A stretch of 64,000 nucleotides of DNA from Thalassobius sp965218685 (GTDB lineage Bacteria > Pseudomonadota > Alphaproteobacteria > Rhodobacterales > Rhodobacteraceae), in contig NZ_OZ244657.1 in assembly GCF_965218685.1 (NCBI RefSeq), forward strand, positions 2,542,001-2,606,000, read 5' to 3'. Shown here piece after piece: positions 9,064-17,237 of this stretch. Position numbers and translations under genes: made by a program. The notes under the pieces were generated by a model. That model was not told the origin of the DNA, ran no database searches, and saw only the letters and a list, made by a program, of their open reading frames with translations. Position 1 is the first letter of the stretch. Each line of letters begins with the position of its first letter.

Positions 9064-9590
9064 CCCTGTACAGCCTGGATGGAAAAGCCCCTGAACTGCC
9101 CGAAAACGGTGATTTCTGGGTTGCACCTGATGCCAATGTGGTGGGGCAGGTCCGGCTGGGGCAGGGCGCCTCGGTCTGGTTTGGCTGCACATTGCGCGGC
9201 GACAACGAGCTGATCGACATTGGCGCGGGGTCCAACGTGCAGGAAAACACCGTGATGCATACCGATCGGGGTTATCCGCTGACAATCGGCGTGAACTGCA
9301 CCATCGGGCACAAGGCGATGCTGCATGGCTGCACGGTCGGGGACAATTCGCTGATCGGGATGGGGGCCACGGTGCTGAATGGCGCAAAGATCGGCAAGAA
9401 TTGCCTGATCGGCGCCAATGCCCTGATCACCGAAGGTAAGGAAATCCCGGATGGCAGCCTTGTGATGGGCTCGCCCGGAAAAGTGGTGCGTCAGCTGGAT
9501 GAGGCCGCGATCCAAAGCCTGACGCTCAGCGCGTTGCACTATCAGGACAACATGCGCCGGTTCCGCGATGGGCTGAGCGTCGCAGGCTGA
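9060..9590 (+). CDS. Gamma-class carbonic anhydrase family protein
   Basis: 176-residue left-handed beta-helix protein with hexapeptide repeats (for example IGVNCTIGHKAMLHGCTVGDNSLIGMGATVLNGAKIG). The three His zinc ligands of the gamma class can be placed in VMHT and in GHKAMLHG. It resembles YrdA/CaiE/PaaY-type proteins, which include active carbonic anhydrases and thioesterase partners, so the enzymatic role is not certain. It overlaps gmk by four bases. Confidence 0.88.
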   Translation: MTLYSLDGKAPELPENGDFWVAPDANVVGQVRLGQGASVWFGCTLRGDNELIDIGAGSNVQENTVMHTDRGYPLTIGVNCTIGHKAMLHGCTVGDNSLIGMGATVLNGAKIGKNCLIGANALITEGKEIPDGSLVMGSPGKVVRQLDEAAIQSLTLSALHYQDNMRRFRDGLSVAG

Positions 9591-9621
9591 GCATGCTAAG
9601 CAGAACAGGCAGGGCAAGGCG

Positions 9622-10662
9622 ATGACCGACACGCTGATCACCGATACATTGGCTGCAATTCCCATGCCTGCTCTGGTCGTGGCCGCCGGCGAGCGGATTC
9701 TGGACGGCAACAAGGCGGCCGAGAAGCTGCTGGAGTCGGAAAACCTGGCTGGGATGCACCTGCTGACTGTGTTGCGCCAGCCCTCGGTCCTGGATGCGAT
9801 TGAAGCTTGCCGCGCCAGCCAGGCCGCGCGCACCACGCGCTATCTGACGACGGTTGGCCGGCAGGATATGACCTATCGCGTGCATTGCGGGTTTGTGCGG
9901 AACGAGGATCGCTCGGGCGTATTGGTCACGTTCGAAGATATCACTCATCTGGAAACCGCCGAGCAGATGCGCCGCGATTTCGTGGCCAACGTCAGCCACG
10001 AGCTGCGCACGCCGCTGACGGCGTTGCTGGGGTTCATTGAGACGCTGCAAGGCCCCGCGCGCGACGATCCTGTCGCCCGCGACAGGTTCCTGGGCATCAT
10101 GGCGAACGAGGCCGGGCGGATGAACCGCCTGGTGCGCGATCTTCTGTCGCTCAGTCAAGTCGAGGCGCAAGAGCGTATCCGGCCGGGTGAAAGCGTCAAC
10201 ATGACCGATATGGTGGATTCGGTGATCCGCAATCTCTCACCTCTGGCCGAGGCCTCGAATGTCACCATCAAGCAGGACGTTCCGGCCGAGCCGGTGAAGC
10301 TTGCCGCAGATGCCGATCAGATACGACAGGTTCTGATGAACCTGACGGAGAACGCGATCAAATACGGAGGCGTGGACGGAACAGTGACGTTGTCCTTGTC
10401 AGTAATGGACAAAGATCCGGCGCTGCGCGCCCCAGGGGTGCGGGTTTCAGTGCGGGATCAGGGGCCTGGAATCGACCCGATTCACCTGCCGCGCCTGACC
10501 GAACGTTTCTATCGAGTGGACAGCCACCGCTCGCGCGAGATGGGAGGCACGGGCCTGGGGCTTGCCATCGTGAAACACATCATCAACCGTCACCGCGGCC
10601 GCCTGAAGGTAGAAAGTGAGCTGGGCCAGGGCAGCGTGTTCACTGTGATTCTGCCAATGTGA
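9622..10662 (+). CDS. phoR: Phosphate-regulon sensor histidine kinase, apparently soluble
   Basis: 346 residues. A PAS domain occupies about residues 10-110. A HisKA domain follows with the phosphoacceptor His126 in NVSHELRTPLTALL. The HATPase domain has the N box NLTENAIKYG, G1 DQGPGID and G2 GTGLGLAIVKH. It would phosphorylate PhoB when phosphate is scarce. Unlike E. coli PhoR there is no transmembrane segment at the N-terminus, and no upstream in-frame start could supply one. Signal input must therefore come through PhoU/PstB contacts or the PAS domain. It lies upstream of pstS in the same direction. Confidence 0.92.
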   Translation: MTDTLITDTLAAIPMPALVVAAGERILDGNKAAEKLLESENLAGMHLLTVLRQPSVLDAIEACRASQAARTTRYLTTVGRQDMTYRVHCGFVRNEDRSGVLVTFEDITHLETAEQMRRDFVANVSHELRTPLTALLGFIETLQGPARDDPVARDRFLGIMANEAGRMNRLVRDLLSLSQVEAQERIRPGESVNMTDMVDSVIRNLSPLAEASNVTIKQDVPAEPVKLAADADQIRQVLMNLTENAIKYGGVDGTVTLSLSVMDKDPALRAPGVRVSVRDQGPGIDPIHLPRLTERFYRVDSHRSREMGGTGLGLAIVKHIINRHRGRLKVESELGQGSVFTVILPM

Positions 10663-10931
10663 GGGCTCATTCGCCTGAACATAACTCTGCGGGGTACTTT
10701 TTCGGGTTAATTGACCGTAAAAGTAGAAGGTCGGGCAGATCCGCGTCGTATTCCAAGAAATGATTCTGTTACATTCGTCAAATTTCGGAACCAACCGGGC
10801 CTGAATTCAGAAGTTTGTGACGAAAACTTCACTCGTTCTCATCAGGCTTCTGCATTTTCGATGAACGTAAGGCGTTGGTTTATAACAATCTAAATTGCTA
10901 ATGTAACAGCGAGGCTCAACTAGGACGCCAA
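10663..10931 (+). other. Non-coding region between phoR and the pstS Pho box
   Basis: No credible gene. It is lower in GC than its surroundings. It holds a 10-bp sequence CTGTTACATT at 10766-10775 and its exact inverse AATGTAACAG at 10900-10909. These resemble Pho half-sites and may be auxiliary binding sites or part of a phoR 3' structure. No T-rich terminator follows phoR, so read-through into pst is possible. Confidence 0.6.
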
Positions 10932-10960
10932 CTGTCATAAGCCTGTTACAAACACGTCAC
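10932..10960 (+). promoter_or_regulatory. Pho box (PhoB binding site) upstream of pstS
   Basis: Three direct 7-bp repeats spaced 11 bases apart: CTGTCAT, CTGTTAC and ACGTCAC, separated by AAGC and AAAC. This is very close to the PhoB consensus of tandem CTGTCAT repeats with A/T-rich 4-bp spacers. A -10-like TATTCG follows at 10971-10976, at the distance expected when PhoB replaces the -35 element. It lies about 85 bases before the pstS start. Confidence 0.88.
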
Positions 10961-11043
10961 AAAAGGTTGGTATTCGCCCGATAGATCGCGGCCCAGAGGT
11001 CGCCAGTAACGTGCGACCCAGCAATCGAAATCAGGAGTTTCCT

Positions 11044-12099
11044 ATGTCCTTCGTGAAACTGACCGCCTCCACTCTGGCGATCGCCGCTGTTTCCGCCACC
11101 GCTGCTGCTGCCCGTGACCAGGTGCAGGTTGCCGGTTCGTCCACCGTTCTGCCCTACGCTTCGATCGTTGCCGAAGCTTTCGGCGAAAACTTTGACTTCC
11201 CGACCCCCGTTGTTGAATCGGGCGGCTCGTCGGCCGGTCTGAAGCGCTTCTGTGAAGGTGTTGGCGAAAACACCATCGACGTCGCCAACGCGTCGCGCAA
11301 GATCAAAGACTCGGAGATCAAGAAATGTGCCGAAAACGGCGTGACCGACATCATCGAGGTCCGCATCGGTTATGATGGCATCGTTTTCGCAAACGACATC
11401 AAAGGCGAAAGCTTCAAGTTCACCCAGACCGATTGGTTCCTGGCTCTGTCGAACGAGATCCTGGTTGACGGCAAAATGGTTGCCAACCCGAACAAAACCT
11501 GGGCCGACGTGAACCCCGCGTTCCCCGCCCAGCCGATCCAAGCTTTCATCCCCGGCACCAAGCACGGCACCCGTGAAGTGTTCGAAGACAAAGTGATCCT
11601 GGAAGGCTGCGAAGCCACCGGCGCATTCGAGCACCTGCTGGCCGCCGCTGAAGGCGACAACGCCAAAGCCAAGAAGAAAGCTGCCGAGAAAGCCTGTATC
11701 TCGCTGCGTACCGACGGCGTGTCCGTGGACATCGACGGTGACTACACCGAGACCCTGGCCCGCATCGACAGCAACAAAGACGGCATCGGCGTCTTCGGCC
11801 TGGCGTTCTACGAGAACAACACCGACAAGCTGCAAGTTGCAACCATGGCCGACATCGTTCCCTCGACCGAGTCGATCGCAACCGGCGAATACCCCGTGTC
11901 GCGTCCGCTGTACTTCTACATCAAGAAAGCCCACCTGGGTGTGATCCCCGGCATCAAAGAATACGCTGAATTCTTTATCTCGGACGAGATCGCAGGCCCC
12001 GACGGCCCGCTGGCCGAATACGGCCTGGTTTCGGACCCCGAGCTGGCCAAGACCCAAGCCGCTGTGGCTGACGAAGCCACCATGGGCTCGAACATGTAA
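11044..12099 (+). CDS. pstS: Phosphate ABC transporter substrate-binding protein
   Basis: Periplasmic phosphate receptor, 351 residues. A signal peptide ends in SATAAAA before RDQVQVAGSST. Phosphate-loop features are GSSTVLPY, ESGGSSAGLKRFC, ANASRKIKDSE and PGTKHGTREVF. The start has AGGAG 8 bases upstream; the upstream in-frame ATG at 11011 lacks a signal-peptide-like N-terminus. It heads the pst operon under the Pho box and is followed by a strong stem-loop before pstC. Confidence 0.96.
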   Translation: MSFVKLTASTLAIAAVSATAAAARDQVQVAGSSTVLPYASIVAEAFGENFDFPTPVVESGGSSAGLKRFCEGVGENTIDVANASRKIKDSEIKKCAENGVTDIIEVRIGYDGIVFANDIKGESFKFTQTDWFLALSNEILVDGKMVANPNKTWADVNPAFPAQPIQAFIPGTKHGTREVFEDKVILEGCEATGAFEHLLAAAEGDNAKAKKKAAEKACISLRTDGVSVDIDGDYTETLARIDSNKDGIGVFGLAFYENNTDKLQVATMADIVPSTESIATGEYPVSRPLYFYIKKAHLGVIPGIKEYAEFFISDEIAGPDGPLAEYGLVSDPELAKTQAAVADEATMGSNM

Positions 12100-12107
12100 G
12101 ACCCTTC

Positions 12108-12135
12108 GGAAAGAGCGGCCCTTGCCGCTCTTTCC
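12108..12135 (+). terminator. Intercistronic stem-loop between pstS and pstC
   Basis: A perfect 12-bp stem (GGAAAGAGCGGC / GCCGCTCTTTCC) with a CCTT loop lies 9 bases after the pstS stop. No T-tract follows, so it probably protects the pstS mRNA 3' end or attenuates transcription, making more PstS than permease. Confidence 0.75.
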
Positions 12136-12183
12136 ACCCCTTGCTACTGCAGCATGGCAATTCCCACAACTTTCGGAGCAGAC

Positions 12184-13656
12184 ATGCCCGTACTCTGGCT
12201 TCTCCTCATTGTCGCAGCTCTGTCCGTCATCGGATTTGTATTCAGCCGCATTCGTGCGCTGAGATCCGTGAACGGAGACAGCCGTGCCTTGCACTCTCTT
12301 CCTAAATACTATGGGGCAAACGCCGTCGTCTTTACGGCGGTGCCGTCGCTTTTGCTGCTTGCGATCTGGCTGCTGGCCCAACCGATCGTAATCAACTCTT
12401 CGATCGCGAAGATGATCCCCGAAAGCGCGGTTGCCGAAGGCTCCTCTCTGGATCTGCTGATGTCGGACGTGCGCCGGGTCGCTGATGGCCTGGATACGGC
12501 CGTTGCATCTGGCAACATGACTGAAAGCGAAGCCGGCAAGCTGCGCGCCAGCCTGTCCGACGTTCGTGGCCGCCTGGCCGGGATCGGTGTTGCGCTTGGC
12601 TCGGACGTGCGCCCCGAGGTTCTTGGCGCCGCGCAGAAGTACCGCGCGATGACCGCCGCGGGGAACCTGTACATGACTGTTCTGGTTTTGCTTGCCTCGA
12701 TCGCGGGGTTCTTGTGGGCGGTCATGAGTTCTAAGGCCGAGTTTCGCGCCCGCAACGTGGTGGAAAACGCCATCATGGTGCTGCTGATCGGCGCGGCCTC
12801 TCTGGCCATTCTGACCACCGTTGGCATCGTTCTGTCGATGCTGTTCGAGACGGTGAACTTCTTCGGTTTACATAACTGGAAAGACTTCTTCTTCGGCGCG
12901 ACCTGGGCGCCCAACTTCCGCGGCGACTCGGAGCTTTCGATCCTGCCGCTTCTGTGGGGCACGCTGTATATCTCGGTGATTGCGCTTCTGGTGGCCGTGC
13001 CGATCGGCCTGTTCGCCGCGATCTATCTGTCCGAATATGCCGGCCCCAAGACCCGCAGCTTTGCCAAACCTCTGCTGGAGATCCTGGCCGGTATCCCGAC
13101 CATCGTTTACGGTCTGTTTGCTCTGCTGACAGTTGGCCCGATCCTGCTGCGCCTGTTCGGAGAGAACGGCACGCTGGGTGTCGACTGGATGACTGGCGCA
13201 ACCAGCGTTCTGACCGCGGGCGTGGTGATGGGTATCATGCTGATCCCCTTTGTCAGCTCGTTGTCTGACGACATCATCAACGCGGTGCCGCAATCCATGC
13301 GCGACGGCAGCCTGGGCCTGGGTGCCACCCAGTCCGAGACCATCCGTCAGGTCGTTGTTCCCGCAGCATTGCCCGGCATCGTGGGTGCCATCCTGCTGGC
13401 CGCAAGCCGCGCCATCGGTGAAACGATGATCGTGGTGATGGGGGCAGGGGCCATCGCGAAATTCTCGGTCAACCCGCTGGAAAGCATGACCACGATCACC
13501 ACCCGAATTGTCAGCCAGCTGACCGGGGACGGTGACTTTGCCTCGCCTGAAACCCTTGTGGCCTTTGCCCTTGGCCTGACCCTTTTCGTTCTGACGCTGG
13601 GCCTGAATGTCCTGGCCCTTTATATCGTGCGCAAATACCGGGAGCAGTACGAATGA
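12184..13656 (+). CDS. pstC: Phosphate ABC transporter permease PstC
   Basis: Membrane permease subunit, 490 residues, longer than E. coli PstC (319) as is usual in alphaproteobacteria. The N-terminus has extra membrane segments and a soluble loop (about residues 80-160). The binding-protein-dependent transport core covers the last 290 residues: SILPLLWGTLYISVIALLVA, AIYLSEYAGPKTRS, the ILAGIPTIVYG segment and an EAA-like loop LGLGATQSETIRQVVVPAALPGIVGA. The start at 12184 has GGAG 7 bases upstream. It overlaps pstA by four bases. Confidence 0.94.
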   Translation: MPVLWLLLIVAALSVIGFVFSRIRALRSVNGDSRALHSLPKYYGANAVVFTAVPSLLLLAIWLLAQPIVINSSIAKMIPESAVAEGSSLDLLMSDVRRVADGLDTAVASGNMTESEAGKLRASLSDVRGRLAGIGVALGSDVRPEVLGAAQKYRAMTAAGNLYMTVLVLLASIAGFLWAVMSSKAEFRARNVVENAIMVLLIGAASLAILTTVGIVLSMLFETVNFFGLHNWKDFFFGATWAPNFRGDSELSILPLLWGTLYISVIALLVAVPIGLFAAIYLSEYAGPKTRSFAKPLLEILAGIPTIVYGLFALLTVGPILLRLFGENGTLGVDWMTGATSVLTAGVVMGIMLIPFVSSLSDDIINAVPQSMRDGSLGLGATQSETIRQVVVPAALPGIVGAILLAASRAIGETMIVVMGAGAIAKFSVNPLESMTTITTRIVSQLTGDGDFASPETLVAFALGLTLFVLTLGLNVLALYIVRKYREQYE

Positions 13657-14975
13657 CCGACACAAGCACCTCGATCCTGAGCCCGGACGCCCGCACGAAA
13701 AAGCGGAACGCAGCCGAAGGACGGTTCAAACTTTACGGAATGGCCGCCATTGGCGTCGGTCTGGCTATGCTGATCCTGCTGGTTGTCACCATCGTCGGCA
13801 ACGGCATGGGCGCGTTCCAACAGACCTTTGTCACCCTGAATGTCGAACTGCTGGAAAGCAAACTGGACAAAAAGGGCGAGCGTAACATTGACGACATCAA
13901 GAAGGTTTCGACCTTCGGCTATTCGCCCCTGTTGAAAAATGCCTTGGGTGCGGCGGTCGAAGAAAATGGTATTGAGACCACGCTGAAAACCAAGGATCAG
14001 GTCAAGCTGCTGTCGAAATCGGCCGCTGCTGATCTGCGGAACTACGTGCTGGCCGACCCCGATCAGATCGGCAAAACGATCGAGTTTACCTTTCTGGCCA
14101 ATAGCCGCGTGGATGGCTACCTTAAGGGGCGCGTCACCCGCGAGAGCATCGCGAATGACAAGAATATCAACGCCGCTCAGCTGGATCTGGTCGACGCGCT
14201 GAAAGACGCGGGCGTGATCAAGAAACGCTTTAACGCCGATTTCTTCCTTGGTGCGGATGCCTCGGACCAACGGCCAGAAGCGGCCGGGATGGGCGTCGCC
14301 ATGGCAGGCTCGTTCTTCATGATGCTGGTGGTGCTGGCCCTGTCGCTGCCCATCGGTGTTGCGGCCTCGATCTATCTGGAAGAATTCGCGCCCAAGAACT
14401 GGCTGACTGATATCATCGAGGTGAATATCTCGAACCTGGCAGCCGTGCCGTCCATCGTGTTCGGTATTCTGGGTCTGGCCGTGTTCATCAACTACATGCA
14501 TCTGCCGCAATCGGCGCCGCTGGTCGGTGGCCTGGTGCTGACGCTGATGACGCTGCCGACGATCATCATCTCGACCCGCGCCTCGCTGAAATCGGTGCCG
14601 CCGTCGATCCGTGACGCCGCGCTGGGGATCGGCGCATCCAAGATGCAGGCCGTGTTTCACCACGTGCTGCCGCTGGCCGCACCGGGCATTCTGACCGGCA
14701 CCATCATCGGTCTGGCACAGGCGCTGGGGGAAACCGCACCGTTGCTGCTGATCGGGATGATCGGTTTCATTGCCTCGAACGCGCCGGGCTCGATCGCCGA
14801 AGGGTTGATGTCGCCGAACTCGGCCATGCCGGCACAAATCTACGAATGGGCAAAACGGGCTGACCCCGCGTTCTATGAACGTGCCTGGGGTGGGATCATC
14901 ATCCTGCTTGTTTTCCTGATCACCATGAACACCATCGCCGTTATCCTGCGTCGCCGCTTCGAGCGTCGCTGGTAA
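13653..14975 (+). CDS. pstA: Phosphate ABC transporter permease PstA
   Basis: Second permease, 440 residues. After one N-terminal membrane helix (residues 29-50) there is a soluble insertion of about 170 residues (roughly 55-220) not found in E. coli PstA. The permease core follows, with SLPIGVAASIYLEEFAPKNW, AAVPSIVFGILGLAVF and the EAA loop LGIGASKMQAVFHHVLPLAAPG. The insertion is charged and probably periplasmic; it parallels the extended PstC. The gene overlaps pstC by ATGA and lies 11 bases before pstB. Confidence 0.94.
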   Translation: MTDTSTSILSPDARTKKRNAAEGRFKLYGMAAIGVGLAMLILLVVTIVGNGMGAFQQTFVTLNVELLESKLDKKGERNIDDIKKVSTFGYSPLLKNALGAAVEENGIETTLKTKDQVKLLSKSAAADLRNYVLADPDQIGKTIEFTFLANSRVDGYLKGRVTRESIANDKNINAAQLDLVDALKDAGVIKKRFNADFFLGADASDQRPEAAGMGVAMAGSFFMMLVVLALSLPIGVAASIYLEEFAPKNWLTDIIEVNISNLAAVPSIVFGILGLAVFINYMHLPQSAPLVGGLVLTLMTLPTIIISTRASLKSVPPSIRDAALGIGASKMQAVFHHVLPLAAPGILTGTIIGLAQALGETAPLLLIGMIGFIASNAPGSIAEGLMSPNSAMPAQIYEWAKRADPAFYERAWGGIIILLVFLITMNTIAVILRRRFERRW

Positions 14976-14986
14976 GAGCCGGGGGA

Positions 14987-15790
14987 ATGAATATGTACGA
15001 TGCACCAAGCCTGGAGAAGACAGTGGACCAGAAAGAAATAAAGATCTCCGCCAAGGACGTTCAGGTCTACTACGGCGACACCCATGCCATCAAAGACGTG
15101 AGCGTGAATCTGGAAGATAAGACCGTAACTGCCTTCATCGGCCCGTCGGGCTGTGGCAAGTCCACCTTCCTGCGCTGTCTGAACCGCATGAATGACACCA
15201 TCGACATCTGTCGCGTCGAGGGTGACATCCTGCTGGACCGCGAAGATATCTATGACCCCAAGGTCGACCCGGTGCAACTGCGCGCCAAGGTTGGGATGGT
15301 GTTCCAGAAACCCAACCCGTTCCCCAAGTCGATCTATGACAACGTGGCCTATGGCCCGCGTATCCACGGTCTGGCCCGTAACAAGGCCGAGCTGGACGAG
15401 ATCGTTGAAAAGTCCCTGCGCCGCGGTGCCATTTGGGACGAGGTCAAGGATCGCCTGGACGCGCCGGGCACCGGCCTGTCGGGCGGTCAGCAGCAGCGTT
15501 TGTGCATTGCGCGCGCCGTTGCCACGGAACCCGAGGTCCTGCTGATGGACGAGCCGTGCTCGGCGCTGGACCCGATCGCGACCGCTCAGGTCGAAGAACT
15601 GATCGACGAGCTGCGCAGCAATTTTTCGGTGGTGATCGTGACCCACTCGATGCAGCAAGCCGCGCGCGTCAGCCAAAAGACCGCCTTCTTCCACTTGGGC
15701 AACCTGGTCGAATATGGCGACACCACCCAGATATTTACCAACCCCGTTGACCCCCGGACCGAAAGCTACATCACCGGTCGGATCGGCTAA
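14987..15790 (+). CDS. pstB: Phosphate ABC transporter ATP-binding protein
   Basis: ATPase of the phosphate importer, 267 residues. Walker A GPSGCGKS is at residues 52-59, the Q-loop lies in VFQKPNPFP, the signature is LSGGQQQRLCIARA, Walker B is VLLMDEPCSALDP and the switch His lies in VTHSMQQA. The CysSer in the D-loop region and the KPNPFPKSIYDNVAYGPR segment are PstB hallmarks. It is 11 bases downstream of pstA and 11 before phoU. Confidence 0.97.
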   Translation: MNMYDAPSLEKTVDQKEIKISAKDVQVYYGDTHAIKDVSVNLEDKTVTAFIGPSGCGKSTFLRCLNRMNDTIDICRVEGDILLDREDIYDPKVDPVQLRAKVGMVFQKPNPFPKSIYDNVAYGPRIHGLARNKAELDEIVEKSLRRGAIWDEVKDRLDAPGTGLSGGQQQRLCIARAVATEPEVLLMDEPCSALDPIATAQVEELIDELRSNFSVVIVTHSMQQAARVSQKTAFFHLGNLVEYGDTTQIFTNPVDPRTESYITGRIG

Positions 15791-15801
15791 GGAGCCAGCC
15801 A

Positions 15802-16518
15802 ATGTCAGATAAACACATCGTTTCTGCTTTTGACCGGGATCTCGAGGCCATTCAGGCTCAGATCCTGAAAATGGGCGGGCTGGTCGAGGCAGCCATTTTG
15901 GACGCTGCCAAATCGCTGGAAGAGCGCGACGAAGAGCTGGCCGAGAAAGTCCGCAACAGCGATCGGGTCATCGACGATCTGGAAGAGCTGATCAATGAAA
16001 ACTGCGCCAAGCTGATCGCGCTGCGCGCGCCGACTGCCGTCGACCTGCGCGTGATCCTGACCGTGATGAAAGTCAGCGGTAACCTGGAACGCATCGCCGA
16101 CTATGCCAAGAACATGGCCAAGCGGAACGGCGTTCTGGTGCAGATGTCGCCCATCAACGGCTCTTACGCCGCGCTGCGCCGTATGGCCCGCGAAGTGCAG
16201 CTGATGCTGAAAGACGCACTGGACGCCTACATCAAGCGCGACGCCGAACTGGCCATCGACGTGATCCACCGTGACCGCGACGTCGACCAGATGTACAACG
16301 CATTGTTCCGTGAATTCCTGACCTTCATGATGGAAGACCCGCGCAACATCACCCCTTGTATGCACCTGCATTTCATCGCGAAGAACACCGAGCGCATGGG
16401 CGACCATGTCACCTCGATCGCCGAGCAGGTGGTTTACCTTGTTACGGGCGATCTGCCCGATGACCTCCGCCCCAAAGGGGACATGACCTCGGTCAATCCC
16501 GAACTGGGTCAAGTCTGA
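15802..16518 (+). CDS. phoU: Phosphate signalling complex protein PhoU
   Basis: 238 residues forming two three-helix bundles. Each has the acidic metal-binding motif of the family, visible as NLERIADYAKNMAKR in the first half and NTERMGDHVTSIAEQ in the second. PhoU links PstB to PhoR and restrains signalling when phosphate is plentiful. Given that PhoR here has no membrane anchor, PhoU may also be what recruits it to the transporter (inference). Confidence 0.96.
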   Translation: MSDKHIVSAFDRDLEAIQAQILKMGGLVEAAILDAAKSLEERDEELAEKVRNSDRVIDDLEELINENCAKLIALRAPTAVDLRVILTVMKVSGNLERIADYAKNMAKRNGVLVQMSPINGSYAALRRMAREVQLMLKDALDAYIKRDAELAIDVIHRDRDVDQMYNALFREFLTFMMEDPRNITPCMHLHFIAKNTERMGDHVTSIAEQVVYLVTGDLPDDLRPKGDMTSVNPELGQV

Positions 16519-16532
16519 ACTGAGAAAATCCG

Positions 16533-17225
16533 ATGTCCGCACAAACGCAACCCACCGTATTGATCGTCGAGGACGAGCCCGCTCAGCGCGAGGTTCTGGC
16601 CTATAACCTTGAAGCCGAAGGTTTCCGTGTCGTCAAAGCCGAAAACGGCGAAGAGGGCCTGATCATGGTGGACGAGGAAACGCCCGATATCATCGTACTG
16701 GATTGGATGTTGCCGAACGTGTCCGGGATCGAGGTTTGCCGCCGCCTGAAGACCAAAAGCGAAACCCGCGCGATCCCGATCCTGATGCTCTCGGCCCGCT
16801 CTGAAGAAGTGGACAAGGTTCGCGGGCTGGAAACCGGTGCGGATGACTATGTGGTCAAGCCTTACTCGGTGATCGAGCTGATGGCGCGCGTCCGCGCACA
16901 GCTTCGCCGCACACGCCCTGCCACCGTTGGCGAACGGCTGGAGTTCGAGGATATCATTCTGGACGCCGAAACCCACCGTGTCACCCGAAGCGGTGAAGCC
17001 CTGAAACTTGGCCCGACTGAATTCCGTCTGCTGTCCACATTCATGGAGAAACCGGGCCGTGTCTGGAGCCGCGAGCAGTTGCTGGATCGCGTCTGGGGCC
17101 GTGACATCTATGTCGACACACGCACCGTGGACGTGCACATCGGCCGGTTGCGCAAGGCATTGACCCGTTTTGGCGGCTCGGATCCGCTGCGCACGGTGCG
17201 CGGGGCAGGTTACGCACTGGGGTAA
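16533..17225 (+). CDS. phoB: Phosphate-regulon response regulator PhoB
   Basis: 230 residues. The receiver domain has acidic pocket residues in IVEDEP (13-15), phosphoacceptor Asp57 in VLDWMLP and the conserved Lys in VVKPYS. The OmpR-type winged helix at the C-terminus carries LGPTEFRLLSTFMEKPGRV and the recognition helix region VDTRTVDVHIGRLRKAL. It activates the Pho box before pstS. It is the last gene of the operon, 14 bases after phoU, and converges on the LysR gene. Confidence 0.96.
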   Translation: MSAQTQPTVLIVEDEPAQREVLAYNLEAEGFRVVKAENGEEGLIMVDEETPDIIVLDWMLPNVSGIEVCRRLKTKSETRAIPILMLSARSEEVDKVRGLETGADDYVVKPYSVIELMARVRAQLRRTRPATVGERLEFEDIILDAETHRVTRSGEALKLGPTEFRLLSTFMEKPGRVWSREQLLDRVWGRDIYVDTRTVDVHIGRLRKALTRFGGSDPLRTVRGAGYALG

Positions 17226-17237
17226 GGGCAGGGGCCG

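Noticed and set aside
10957..12381. A 474-codon minus-strand frame across pstS
   Set aside because: Antisense to pstS; low-complexity Gly/Asp/Val sequence with no family.
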